From the NCBI RefSeq assembly GCF_025860405.1, contig NZ_CP063785.1, positions 4,216,001 through 4,280,000 on the forward strand: a stretch of DNA of 64,000 nucleotides, read 5' to 3'. Below the pieces are notes generated by a model. The model was given only the letters and a program-made list of their open reading frames with translations. It was not told where the DNA came from and did no database searches. The translations under genes and the position numbers were made by a program. This stretch comes from Tolypothrix sp. PCC 7712. GTDB taxonomy: Bacteria; Cyanobacteriota; Cyanobacteriia; Cyanobacteriales; Nostocaceae. Positions 8,032 to 16,505 of this stretch are shown here, piece by piece (within the stretch, counting starts at the first letter, position 1; each line of letters begins with the position of its first letter).

Positions 8032-8810
8032 ACCGCACAGCAATACAACAGGAGAGCAAGTTTTTGGGCAAGGTTTATTTAGTAGGTGCGGGGCCAGGAG
8101 ATCCTGGACTGATGACACTCAAAGGCAAGGGTTTACTAGAATGTGCCGATGTTGTCATCTATGATGCTTTGGTAAGTCCAGCAATTTTGGAGATGATTAA
8201 CCCCCAAGCAGAAAAAATTAATGCAGGTAAGCGGATGGGGAGACATTCTTTGTTGCAAGAAGTTACCACCCAACTGCTAATTGAAAAAGCACAAGATAAT
8301 GCGATTGTGGTGCGGCTGAAAGGGGGCGATCCGTTTATTTTCGGTCGTGGCGGCGAAGAAATGGCGGAATTGGTAGGCGCTGGGATTGATGTGGAAGTTG
8401 TGCCAGGAATTACATCGGGTATTGCGGCTCCAGCCTATGCAGGTATTCCGTTAACGCATCGCTTGTATAGTTCTTCAGTAACCTTTGTTACTGGACATGA
8501 GTCAGCAGGTAAGTATCGACCCGCAGTCAATTGGAGTGCGATCGCTCACGGTTCGGAAACTATAGTAATTTATATGGGGATTCACAATCTGCCCTATATT
8601 ATTGAACAGTTGACTGGGGCTGGTTTGAGTTTAGATATACCAATCGCCTTAGTGCGTTGGGGTACGCGACCAGAGCAGGAAGAATTAATTGGTACAATTG
8701 CCACAATAATTGAGCAAGTCGAAAAAACTGGATTTGAAGCACCTGCGATCGCAGTTATTGGCTCTGTGGTGAATTTGCACGATATTCTCTCCGGTTGTCG
8801 TCCACTTTGA
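8028..8810 (+). CDS. cobA: uroporphyrinogen-III C-methyltransferase (SUMT)
   Basis: A 260-residue tetrapyrrole methylase. The N-terminal signature VYLVGAGPGDPGLMTLKG is followed by VVRLKGGDPFIFGRGGEE and VVPGITSGIAAPAYAGIPLTHR, the SAM and substrate-binding motifs of SUMT. It methylates uroporphyrinogen III at C2 and C7 to precorrin-2, the branch point to siroheme and cobalamin. There is no fused uroporphyrinogen-III synthase or CysG domain. It overlaps sirB by 4 nt in one operon; cobL of the cobalamin branch is elsewhere in the window (24480-25706). Confidence 0.93.
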   Translation: MNRTAIQQESKFLGKVYLVGAGPGDPGLMTLKGKGLLECADVVIYDALVSPAILEMINPQAEKINAGKRMGRHSLLQEVTTQLLIEKAQDNAIVVRLKGGDPFIFGRGGEEMAELVGAGIDVEVVPGITSGIAAPAYAGIPLTHRLYSSSVTFVTGHESAGKYRPAVNWSAIAHGSETIVIYMGIHNLPYIIEQLTGAGLSLDIPIALVRWGTRPEQEELIGTIATIIEQVEKTGFEAPAIAVIGSVVNLHDILSGCRPL

Positions 8811-9221
8811 TAGTTGGTAGGGTAGAATCTTGCTGACAATTTAGCGTTGATTTGTCACTTATTAAAGAAGCCAGAAGAATTGGGGGATTCTCCCCCAAAC
8901 CCCCGATTGGGTGACGGTTGCGTCCCCCAAACCCCCTCCAAAATTATTGTTCTGTTTTTTTGTTTAGTAACTAGTACAAGTCGGCGTAAATAGCGCAAAG
9001 TTGGCGGTGTCGGTTTCCGTCCCGCCAAACTTTGTAAGAGAAACAGACCATCTGTAATTGCTAAAAGGCTTGTGGTATAAGTATTCTTTCTTTTGACTTT
9101 TGACTTTTGACTTTTGACTTTTGACTTTTGACTTTTGACTTTTGCCTTTTGCCTTTTGCCTTGTTGTACTAGTTTTTTAGTTTTGTTATCAATATAATTT
9201 TCTTAACTGAACTGTATTTAC
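8811..9221. other. convergent intergenic region with palindromes and an STRR
   Basis: It lies between the convergent cobA and the 228-residue exported protein gene. It holds a C/G-rich hairpin region (about 8880-8940, GGGGGATTCTCCCCC and copies of CCCCCAAACCCCC), a TTGGCGG/CCGCCAA pair near 9001-9030, and the heptamer array at 9090-9162. No gene is seen. Confidence 0.5.
9090..9162. repeat. STRR array, unit TTTTGAC / TTTTGCC
   Basis: About ten consecutive 7-bp units, the first ones TTTTGAC and the last ones TTTTGCC. It is a heptamer tandem repeat of the STRR class of heterocystous cyanobacteria. Confidence 0.85.
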
Positions 9222-9908
9222 TTAGAATGACTCCTGCTCTGGATTCAACACAACAATGATTTGCGATATATGTATTCCTAAAGGTTTCCAGTGAGGGTTG
9301 CTAGCAGAAAGAGTTTGATCGCCTAATACTGCTTGGTAATCGTTTGGGTATTTCTCGTAAGCATTGGAAGCAGTATCTACGCGGAAGAAAATTTTGCCTT
9401 GATAGCGAGATAATCGGCTAGTTTCTAAGAAAATCGCGCCACCATAATCCCAACCTAACCCGGAGAGTTTGAAGTCGCCTAGTTTTTTGCGTAACTCACT
9501 TAAAGGAGTACCAGTACCTAAACCTTCGGGTGTTTTCCAAGCAGAACCGAGATCGCGTACATCTAGGGGTTTGGTACGAATTTTATCACTCCACACTACC
9601 AGAAATGAGCGCTCTTTACCGAGGTTTACTTGAGTAGCAGCAAAACTACCAATCCCTTCCGGGCCAGATATAGTTTTATCAATTAAACGTGATGCACCAT
9701 ACAATTTGACTAAATCTTGTTTGGTGGTTTTACGCGTTACAAAACCCACCCTTTCCCCAGGAATAATTAAATTGTCTGCGGCTTTTTTGGCTTGAGCAAC
9801 GGTAACTGACTGATGGCTTGTCTGGGGTACTGCAAATACTGGGTTGAGTGAATAGCTGAGTACTAAAGCTAAAGTCGTTGTAGCGATACGTGTGATGGAG
9901 GATTTCAT
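9222..9908 (-). CDS. exported hypothetical protein, 228 residues
   Basis: It begins with a clear Sec signal peptide (MKSSITRIATTTLALVLSY, cleavage probably after VFA near residue 26). The mature part has no Cys and no membrane segment; it contains RVGFVTRKTTKQDLVKLYG and LGWDYGGAIFLE and looks like a compact periplasmic domain with alternating strands. I do not recognise the family. It faces cobA convergently; downstream of its 5' end lie heptamer arrays. Start ATG 9908 fits the signal peptide. Confidence 0.65.
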   Translation of the reverse strand: MKSSITRIATTTLALVLSYSLNPVFAVPQTSHQSVTVAQAKKAADNLIIPGERVGFVTRKTTKQDLVKLYGASRLIDKTISGPEGIGSFAATQVNLGKERSFLVVWSDKIRTKPLDVRDLGSAWKTPEGLGTGTPLSELRKKLGDFKLSGLGWDYGGAIFLETSRLSRYQGKIFFRVDTASNAYEKYPNDYQAVLGDQTLSASNPHWKPLGIHISQIIVVLNPEQESF

Positions 9909-10040
9909 AGATTCTACGCTGGAAGCTGAGAAATAAACAGACGCGATCGCTCGCGCCTGTGCTGAAGTTAGGAGTGTTCAATGAACATAGTTTCGCTTCA
10001 TTGCTTTTTTGTTCTACAAGTTCTCAGCTGTTAATTCCAG

Positions 10041-10181
10041 ATTTGTCATTGGTCATTTGTCATTTGTCATTTGTCATTTGTCATTTGTCATTTGTCATTT
10101 GTCATTTGTCATTTGTCATTTGTCATTTGTCATTTGTCATTTGTCATTTGTCATTTGGTAATTGGTAATTGGTAATTGGTA
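10041..10181. repeat. STRR arrays CATTTGT and ATTGGTA
   Basis: About 16 uninterrupted CATTTGT heptamers (10041-10157) followed by three ATTGGTA heptamers. The first array contains no stop codon in the + frames, which creates a spurious open frame of about 69 codons. Confidence 0.9.
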
Positions 10182-10185
10182 TTCT

Positions 10186-10330
10186 CCCCCAGTCCCCAGT
10201 CCCCAGTCCCCAATCCCTAATCCCCAGTCCCCAATCCCTAATCCCCAATCCCCAATCCCCATTACCCCTTATCCCCAGAGGGGGCCCCGAGTTCCCCAGT
10301 CCCCAGTCCCCATCACCCTAGTCGCGTTAA
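10186..10330. repeat. STRR array CCCCAGT/CCCCAAT with embedded 37-bp palindromic module
   Basis: CCCCAGT, CCCCAAT and CCCTAAT heptamers surround the 37-bp module (10261-10297) with core CCCCAGAGGGGGCCCCGAG. The module recurs at 16407-16442 (inverted, one G shorter), 18566-18602 and 55470-55506, always next to the same heptamers. It overlaps the 3' end of the P-type ATPase gene. Confidence 0.85.
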
Positions 10331-12299
10331 AAATCGCCAGCAGTGCGACACCAACATCGGCGAAAACGGCTTCCCACATTGTTGCTATTCCAAAAATACC
10401 TAAGCCAATAAATATGCTTTTGATTCCTAGGGCGAAAATGATATTTTGCCAGACGATGCTGCGGGTTTTTCGGGAAATTTGAATCGCTTCGGCGACTTTT
10501 GCGGGACTATCCGTCATAATCACAATATCAGCAGTTTCTATCGCCGCATCTGAGCCTAAGCCACCCATTGCAATACCAACATCGGCTCTCGCAATTACTG
10601 GCGCGTCATTGATGCCATCACCAACAAAGGCGACTGTATGATGTTTGGGGGTGGTGCTAAGTAACTTTTCAAGGGCGCTGACTTTTTCTTCTGGTAATAA
10701 CTCGGCTTCGTAGGAATCTATACCCAGTTGTTGAGCAATTTGGGAAGCGATCGCTTGATTATCTCCTGTCAACATCACGGTTTTGCGGACACCGATGCGT
10801 TTGAGTGCTTGAATAGCTTCTTTTGCGTCGGATTTCAATTCGTCTGCGATCGCAATATACCCTGCATATATATGATTAACCGCTAGATGAATGACTGTGC
10901 CTTCAGTATTGCAAACATCATGAGCAATATTCTCGCGATGTAAGAGGCGATCGCTTCCTGCTAGCACTAACTGATTCTCTACTTTGGCGCTAATTCCATA
11001 ACCAGCGATTTCTTGATAATCTTCCACACTCGATGCATCGATTTTTCCCTGATACGCCTCCCGAATCGATTGGGCGATGGGATGGTTGGAATGTGATTCT
11101 ATTTTGGCAGCTAATTCTAGCAATTCTTGCTGATTTCTACCGTTTTGGGTAATAATATCTACTACTTTAAATACTCCTTGAGTTAACGTCCCAGTTTTAT
11201 CAAATACAACTGTATCAACTGTTGTCAAAGTATCTAAAAAAGTCGAGCCTTTCACCAAAATTCCACGTTTAGCAGCGCCACCTATACCCCCAAAGTAGCC
11301 TAGAGGAATACTAATCACTAATCCACAAGGGCAGGAAATTACTAATAAGATTAAACCGCGATAAACCCATTCAGCAGATGTGGCACCATTTAAAAACAAA
11401 GGTGGCAATAATGCCACTGCTAAGGAAGTGAAAACTACTACTGGGGTATAGTATCTCGCAAACTTAGTAATAAACTTCTCAGTTGCTGCTTTTTTGCTTC
11501 TAGCATTTTGTACTAAGTTTAAAATCTTAGCAATAGAAGACTCATCAAATAACTTGGTAACTTTAATTGTCAGGACACCCATTTTATTGAGCATTCCCGC
11601 CAAAACTGTTTCACCAATCCTTACCGTTCGCGGTACAGATTCGCCAGTTAAAGCAGAGGTATCAACCTGGGAATTACCATCGATAATCTCACCATCTAAG
11701 GGAATCTTTTCTCCTGGCTTGACTACAATAATTTCACCGATATTTACTGTCTCTGGCGATACTTTCTGGAGTTCACCACCTATTTGCACATTGGCATAAT
11801 CTGGACGTATTTCTAATAAAGCTTTAATCGAATTACGGGAACGGTTAACGGCAATGTCTTGAAACAACTCACCAATTTTATAAAACAACATTACCCCCAC
11901 CGCTTCGGGTAACTTATGAATGGCGATCGCTCCCAATGTTGCTACCGTCATCAAAAATGTTTCATCAAATACCCTACCGCGAATTATATTCCTACCTGCC
12001 GTTTTGAGTACACTCCAGCCACTTAATAAATACGCAGGAATGAAAAGTAGATATTCACCTATAGAGTAGAATGTATTGTGTAATTGACCTTCAAAAATTA
12101 CACCAGGTATATACAAACCTAAAATCAAAACTAACGGAAATATCTCATTTTTGAGATTAAATTCTCCACCATGATCGTGATGATGGTCATGGTTATGATT
12201 CTCATCATGTTCGTGAGTATGATTATGATGATGATTCTCATGAGTATCATGTCCGCAATTACAGCAATGGTCAGATTCTGAATGTATTTCCCGCTTCAT
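10269..12299 (-). CDS. heavy-metal P1B-type ATPase (Zn/Cd/Co export type)
   Basis: A 676-residue P-type ATPase. The N-terminus has a CNCGHD motif and an extended run of His, Asp and Glu (residues ~12-46), a metal-binding tail instead of an HMA domain. Then come the actuator TGES (LTGESVP), the transmembrane metal site SCPCGLVIS, DKTGTLT, the HP motif SHSNHPIAQS and the hinge GDGINDAP. It probably exports Zn2+ or related divalent ions from the cytoplasm. The last ~12 codons (after IFNATRV) are translated from the CCCCAGT repeat and the TAA stop lies inside the 37-bp module, so the original C-terminus was replaced. A possible SmtB-type operator lies upstream. Confidence 0.9.
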   Translation of the reverse strand: MKREIHSESDHCCNCGHDTHENHHHNHTHEHDENHNHDHHHDHGGEFNLKNEIFPLVLILGLYIPGVIFEGQLHNTFYSIGEYLLFIPAYLLSGWSVLKTAGRNIIRGRVFDETFLMTVATLGAIAIHKLPEAVGVMLFYKIGELFQDIAVNRSRNSIKALLEIRPDYANVQIGGELQKVSPETVNIGEIIVVKPGEKIPLDGEIIDGNSQVDTSALTGESVPRTVRIGETVLAGMLNKMGVLTIKVTKLFDESSIAKILNLVQNARSKKAATEKFITKFARYYTPVVVFTSLAVALLPPLFLNGATSAEWVYRGLILLVISCPCGLVISIPLGYFGGIGGAAKRGILVKGSTFLDTLTTVDTVVFDKTGTLTQGVFKVVDIITQNGRNQQELLELAAKIESHSNHPIAQSIREAYQGKIDASSVEDYQEIAGYGISAKVENQLVLAGSDRLLHRENIAHDVCNTEGTVIHLAVNHIYAGYIAIADELKSDAKEAIQALKRIGVRKTVMLTGDNQAIASQIAQQLGIDSYEAELLPEEKVSALEKLLSTTPKHHTVAFVGDGINDAPVIARADVGIAMGGLGSDAAIETADIVIMTDSPAKVAEAIQISRKTRSIVWQNIIFALGIKSIFIGLGIFGIATMWEAVFADVGVALLAIFNATRVMGTGDWGTRGPLWG

Positions 12300-12330
12300 T
12301 TCGCTGCCAATTAGTAATTTATTAGATATA

Positions 12331-12344
12331 TGAGCTATCGTTCA
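12331..12344 (-). promoter_or_regulatory. possible ArsR/SmtB-type operator upstream of the P1B-ATPase
   Basis: On the minus strand the sequence TTTGAACGATAGCTCATA lies about 32 bp upstream of the ATPase ATG. The core TGA-N8-TCA matches the half-site spacing of SmtB/ZiaR operators (TGAAC..TTCA type). One imperfect copy only, so confidence is low. Confidence 0.3.
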
Positions 12345-12645
12345 AATGTAATAAAAAAAATGAGTTTTTACAAGTTACTAATTTAAGAATGAGAATCTAT
12401 ATCAATCTATGTAGTAGTTGCAAAATTATTGATTAAGGTAGGGAATAAGAAAGATGAAACTATAAATGTACTTTTGCTTTCAAAAATTAAATATGAATGC
12501 TACAGAGAAATCCGATTTGATTTATGAAAAAATCTCAGTAACGCATTACAAGCGCTGATGCGTTACGCTATCGATAACGCATCCTACATGAACTAATACT
12601 AATGTGAAAAAAGAATGCGACGGATTGTAGGGGCAAGGCAGTGCC

Positions 12646-13024
12646 CATACGTGTCAACTTAAGCTTAAAGCTATATAGGGCTGGCGTTGTACAAAAACTT
12701 TCGCCCTCATCCCCTAACCCCTTCTCCTGGGCAGGGCCGTTTCATTCGTAAGGATATGTATTTTGTCAATATGATTGGCGATAAATATTAGGACAAAAGT
12801 CATAAATTATTGACCATTTTGATGCCTAATATTCAATGCCAAGCTTATTTTTCATCTCCTGAACCCTTGCATTTTCAGGGCTTTTAGGGAATGAAACAGC
12901 CCTGCTTCTCCTGGGGGAGAAGGGGAATTAAATCTCTTGCTCCCCTCTCCCGCCGGGAGAGGGGTTGGGGGTGAGGGCGAAAACCTAGCTACAAAGCGGG
13001 TTTCACGTTAAGTTGACACCAATG
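12646..13024. mobile_element. 196-bp-family MITE, itself interrupted by a 173-bp element
   Basis: The right end TTAAGTTGACACCAATG equals the terminus of the clean copy at 26708-26903; the left end is slightly decayed (CATACGTGTCAACTTAA). Removing the inner element and one copy of its target duplication leaves 195 bp, the family length. Flanking 9-mers GGCAGTGCC and GGCACTGCC differ at one base and are probably a decayed 9-bp target duplication. Confidence 0.75.
12732..12904. mobile_element. 173-bp non-autonomous element with 16-bp TIR and 11-bp target duplication
   Basis: The termini CAGGGCCGTTTCATTC (12732-12747) and GAATGAAACAGCCCTG (12889-12904) are inverted repeats with one mismatch. CTTCTCCTGGG flanks both sides (12721-12731 and 12905-12915), consistent with an 11-bp target-site duplication. 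No ORF is present, so a transposase would have to act in trans. CAGGG-type ends recall some IS families, but I do not assign one. Confidence 0.8.
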
Positions 13025-13204
13025 GGCACTGCCATGCCCTCTATAATAAATATATTGATGTGTCGCAAACATTATTTGTATTGGTATTTTTTTGAAAATA
13101 GTTTTGTATAAAAATTCTGGTTGATAAAAAAACCCTACAATTCAGCTTGTAGGGTAGGCAAGGACTTTAGTCCTTAATTTAAAGCTCTAATTTCCCCAGA
13201 AAAA

Positions 13205-14392
13205 CTAGGAAACTGATGTTAAAGAATTACCCCGTAGTCCTAATCCTACTAACAACCCCGCAATCACGAAAGCTGTCATATAGGCTAGACTAATAAACCG
13301 CACTGATAACGGTGGTGCAACTCCTTCCACGTCTATGTCTTTTTGCACTGTAAACGGTGTAAATTGGCGCGAAGCATTGGGTTTGGGAGCAACTTGTACC
13401 TCTAATTTATGAGGTGCGCCATCAAAAAATCCTTGTTCCCAAGCAAATTTTCCTGTGGTATCGGGAACAGCTTGGTAAGCAAAATTAACCCAACCATCTT
13501 CCAGCATGGTTGTTTTGATATTTAGGATTACGTCTTGAACAGGCTGATTGGTTTTTTCGTCAATGACTTGTACCTGTAAAGCCGCAGGTTTACCTACTGT
13601 GGCGCTAGTATCGCCTAATAATTGTGCTTGTAAACCCTGTTGCCGAGCAATCCCAGCACTATCAGTTTCAACTACGCTTTTTGATGCATGATGATCGTGA
13701 TGATGTGCGTGTGTTGAACTCTCTGACTGGGCAACTTCTGCACTAATGTTAACGAATAATAGAGCTGCGATCGCAACTACAATTGCACCACTCAATAATA
13801 ATCGCACGCGCTCAGGGGCAATTTCGGTAGGTGTGACAGCTTGGGAACCGCCAATTACCCAACCGCCAGCTAACCCAACTATCAACAACACTACAGCCAG
13901 AATCGCAAAATTGCGGTATTTTACCCAATTCTCTTTTACTGATAAAGTCAGAGTTTGTGCAATTGGGTTAAAAGCGTTGGCTACCACAGGGGTAACATTT
14001 ACCTTGAATTGGTAATTTCCGCGAATTGGTAGTATTTCTTGTAATTCCAACTGCCCTTGAGGAGCTATTGTTTCTATATCAAGCAGCTTGGTTCCCTCAA
14101 CTATCGGGAAATCTGTTGTGAACCAAGGGTTATGGGGTGGCGTAACAATTTCCAGATGAAATTTAGCATTCTCTAAAGCTTTACCTTTAGCATCTACTGC
14201 TTGCAATGCTAATTTAACTGGAGATTGGGATGTACTGGCTTCGGCTTCAAACGGTATAATTTGGTTGTCTGGCGCGGGGCTAATTAGTCTGACAGTAGGT
14301 TGGGGTGACTGAGAGAAGCCCACAAAACTATAAAAAACTACACTCATCATACAAATAATACTGATGAGTGTATAAAGCTTAAATTTTGACAT
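13205..14392 (-). CDS. membrane-anchored protein with His-rich loop, probably metal-related
   Basis: A 395-residue protein. It has an N-terminal signal segment (ISIICMMSVVFYSFVGF), a periplasmic beta-rich domain (~30-155), two membrane spans (~160-180 and ~195-215), a His-rich loop THAHHHDHHASK (~225), a second beta-sandwich-like domain (~250-350) and a final span (~365-385). The general plan recalls FixH/YtkA-like and copper-resistance accessory proteins, but I do not recognise the exact family. It lies 61 bp downstream of cbtB on the same strand and upstream of the metal ATPase, so a role in metal handling is inferred from the His loop and context. Confidence 0.6.
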   Translation of the reverse strand: MSKFKLYTLISIICMMSVVFYSFVGFSQSPQPTVRLISPAPDNQIIPFEAEASTSQSPVKLALQAVDAKGKALENAKFHLEIVTPPHNPWFTTDFPIVEGTKLLDIETIAPQGQLELQEILPIRGNYQFKVNVTPVVANAFNPIAQTLTLSVKENWVKYRNFAILAVVLLIVGLAGGWVIGGSQAVTPTEIAPERVRLLLSGAIVVAIAALLFVNISAEVAQSESSTHAHHHDHHASKSVVETDSAGIARQQGLQAQLLGDTSATVGKPAALQVQVIDEKTNQPVQDVILNIKTTMLEDGWVNFAYQAVPDTTGKFAWEQGFFDGAPHKLEVQVAPKPNASRQFTPFTVQKDIDVEGVAPPLSVRFISLAYMTAFVIAGLLVGLGLRGNSLTSVS

Positions 14393-14453
14393 TCTAAGTG
14401 CGAATAATCAATTATGAATTAACTTGAAGATTCCAAAACAGTTGCTAAGTGTT

Positions 14454-14645
14454 TTAGTGACAAGGAACCAGCAAAGTATGGTGACGGGGACTGTGTACGC
14501 GATCGTGAATTGCTGGATAGGTTGTAAAATAAACAGTCCACAGCGTCAACGCGCACAAGGAAACATAAAGTGTTGCTTGTACAGGCTTGGATAAAGTCAA
14601 GCTAGCTGTCTTTTGCAACACTGAAGAATGAGTCTGAGTTTTCAT
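14454..14645 (-). CDS. cbtB: CbtB family protein (putative cobalt transporter subunit)
   Basis: A short protein of 63 residues (64 if the preceding ATG at 14648 is used) with one transmembrane helix (ATLYVSLCALTLWTVYF). The conserved C-terminus is HDRVHSPRHHTLLVPCH, where the spaced His and terminal PCH are the CbtB signature. CbtB normally accompanies CbtA in B12-related cobalt uptake; no cbtA is seen here. GAGG is 6 nt upstream of the second ATG, which I chose. No cobalamin riboswitch consensus was found upstream. The downstream neighbour is the His-rich membrane protein. Confidence 0.8.
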   Translation of the reverse strand: MKTQTHSSVLQKTASLTLSKPVQATLYVSLCALTLWTVYFTTYPAIHDRVHSPRHHTLLVPCH

Positions 14646-14648
14646 CAT

Positions 14649-15364
14649 ATACCTCGCATAAATCTAGAACAAATGCATCGGTAGATATTTTGGCTGGGCT
14701 TGCTTTAGCAACTGCTTTGTTAGTGAACTTCAAAATTCATACCTTATTTTTCCCATTACCTTTAGTGCTTGTTATCCACTAAAACCGATGTTTGCGTAAT
14801 TTACACAATATCCTAGTTTTTCCTCGCCTGTCACTTTGTATATTTCTGTGAAAGCATCGACTTGAAAAGCAAAAATGCTTATCTTTATTTATTGGCAATA
14901 CATTTTAGGACTAACGCCCTTCTCATATTTTTCTCACAAAGTCATCAATTCTCAACAAACTCAGCACTCTTGTACCCATTCCCAAAACTTGTCGGTTAAG
15001 GGGAAAAAGGGGAATGGGAAAAGGGAAAGAAAAAACCTTTAACCCTTAACCTTTCACCTTTTCCCCAAAACCAATTTTGATTTCAAAACGCTTAATCCAG
15101 TAGTATTCTCCCCAATCCCCAAACAATACGCGAATCTACGCATTGCCTTTTTGTAATTTTTGTGGGATTCTCCTTTACATATCTATTTAATACAGTAACT
15201 TGATAGAATTAGTGTAGTTTATTTGCAGCCTAGAAGAGGAGAATCTAAATGAGACTCATATCCAGTCTGGAAAATTTGGGGAAAGTACAGATTTTTGGCT
15301 ATAAGTGTTTCCTCTGTGTTGCATTCTGGTTCAAAAACCCAATGAATATGGGGGGATTGAGCTA
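14649..15364. other. divergent intergenic region, cbtB / NIL gene
   Basis: It contains an inverted repeat at 14761-14783, a purine/pyrimidine hairpin at about 14990-15070 (GGGGAAAAAGGGGAATGGG pairing with a CCCTTAACC/TTTTCCCC arm) related to the 3465 element, and the leader of the NIL gene. The NIL frame extends upstream to a GTG at 15305, but ATG 15365 is the better start. Confidence 0.45.
14761..14783. promoter_or_regulatory. inverted repeat TTTAGTG-N9-CACTAAA upstream of cbtB
   Basis: Perfect 7-bp arms located about 115 bp upstream of cbtB. It could be an operator or a leader hairpin; the regulator is unknown. Confidence 0.3.
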
Positions 15365-16030
15365 ATGTCTGCAAATAAAATCAGAAAATCCGCACCAATT
15401 CACAGTAGAATTTCCGTACCTGCTCAGTATCAAAGACAGCCTGTTATTTCGCGGTTAGTATCTCGTTATGGTATAACAGTAAACATCGTAGCTGCATCAT
15501 TAGTATCTGGTAGTGAAAGCGATGGCTGGTTTGATTTAGAATTTTTGGGAAATCCTGAGCAAATCACTAATAGCCTGTCTTACCTCCAAGAATTGGGAGT
15601 GGGTTTAGTAGAACTAGCAATTGCAAATCATATTCAATTTCACCAACAATCTCAAGCGTTCCCAAAAGCTGTTAACAAGCTAACGCGCAAAGAATTAGAA
15701 ACATTTAAAAATCAGTGGGCGACAGAATGCCAAAAATGGCTTTCTCATGGACAAACTAATAGACTACACATACAATTGTGTATTTTAAAAAGCTATTACA
15801 AAAAACCGATAATTTCTCAACTAGTGTCTCGGTTTGGATTAACAGTTAATATCACTAGTGCTTTTCTCAATCCCTCTGTGGAAGATGACGGATGGTTTGA
15901 CTTGGATTTGTGGGGGGAAACAAAACAAATCCATTCTAGCCTGCGTTATTTAAAAAAACTGGGACTACCAATTTGGCCTGATTGGTCTGGTACAGTGCAG
16001 AATAAAACTTTAGAACCAATAGTTTTTTAA
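15365..16030 (+). CDS. protein with two NIL domains
   Basis: A 221-residue protein containing two copies of the NIL domain, the ferredoxin-like ligand domain otherwise found at the C-terminus of methionine ABC transporter ATPases. Copy 1 spans ~RQPVISRLVSRYGITVNIV to LQELGVGLV; copy 2 spans ~KKPIISQLVSRFGLTVNI to LKKLGLPIW. Both have the DDGWFDLD/SDGWFDLE core. No DNA-binding or transporter domain is attached, so it is probably a small-molecule sensor or adaptor in the cytoplasm. Start ATG 15365 was chosen over GTG 15305. Another NIL gene follows after 19 bp. Confidence 0.8.
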   Translation: MSANKIRKSAPIHSRISVPAQYQRQPVISRLVSRYGITVNIVAASLVSGSESDGWFDLEFLGNPEQITNSLSYLQELGVGLVELAIANHIQFHQQSQAFPKAVNKLTRKELETFKNQWATECQKWLSHGQTNRLHIQLCILKSYYKKPIISQLVSRFGLTVNITSAFLNPSVEDDGWFDLDLWGETKQIHSSLRYLKKLGLPIWPDWSGTVQNKTLEPIVF

Positions 16031-16049
16031 TTTACTAATTTAGTATCCC

Positions 16050-16388
16050 ATGACCACATTCCATCAAATTCAAGTTAAAACAACACCCAGATTTCCTTCG
16101 GTTCCATCTTTCTCTGAAAAAAGTCAGATTACTAAAGTTCGTGTGTGCATATATATTCCTAATTCCTATCTGGAAGAACCTGTAATTTCTCGCTTAATTT
16201 CTCATCATGGTTTAGTTGTGAACATCATTAGCGCCTTTCTGGGAAGCACAACAGGAGGGGAAGGACGCTTTGATTTAGAAATTCGCGGAACCTTGTCACA
16301 AATTTCTAGCGGTTTAAATTACCTCGAATCTCTAAATCTAAAAATTGTCGGTAAGCCTAATGTAGATGGGGATAGTTGGAGTTATTGA
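16050..16388 (+). CDS. single NIL-domain protein
   Basis: A 112-residue protein with one NIL domain (KVRVCIYIPNSYLEEPVIS, then LISHHGLVVNI, GEGRFDLEIRG, LNYLESLNLKIVG) after a 30-residue disordered N-terminus. It is a paralogue of the double-NIL gene directly upstream and is probably in the same transcript. The downstream repeat (inverted 37-bp module) separates it from the convergent Crp regulator. Ligand unknown. Confidence 0.78.
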   Translation: MTTFHQIQVKTTPRFPSVPSFSEKSQITKVRVCIYIPNSYLEEPVISRLISHHGLVVNIISAFLGSTTGGEGRFDLEIRGTLSQISSGLNYLESLNLKIVGKPNVDGDSWSY

Positions 16389-16406
16389 TGTTAGGGATTG
16401 GGGACT

Positions 16407-16442
16407 GGGGAACTCGGGGCCCCTCTGGGGATAAGGGGTAAT
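16407..16442 (-). repeat. inverted copy of the 37-bp G/C-palindrome module with heptamers
   Basis: It reads as the reverse complement of the module at 10261-10297 with one G missing (GGGG instead of GGGGG) and is flanked by GGGGACT/GGGGATT heptamers. It lies between two convergent genes. Confidence 0.85.
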
Positions 16443-16505
16443 GGGGATTGGGGGACAAGATGAAATATTCCTATGACCAATTATCCATTACCCATTACCA
16501 AATAC

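Larger units (their letters stand above)
12595..13088. repeat. outer dispersed repeat interrupted by two nested elements
   Basis: The left part (AATACTAAT, AAAAAAGAATGCGAC, GGATTGTAGGGGCAAGG) and right part (ATTGATGTGTCGCAAAC, ATTGGTATT) together match, in inverted order, the ~100-bp repeat at 4653-4752. Its centre is split by the element at 12646-13024. Terminal AATACTAAT/ATTGGTATT form an inverted repeat with one mismatch. Confidence 0.6.

Noticed and set aside
9959..10168. Open frame with repeated SFVICHL
   Set aside because: It is a translation of the CATTTGT heptamer array; no SD and no protein-like composition.
14649..14830. Cobalamin riboswitch upstream of cbtB
   Set aside because: I searched the minus strand for the B12-box type consensus (GCCACTG, AGYCAGRAGACC) and found none.
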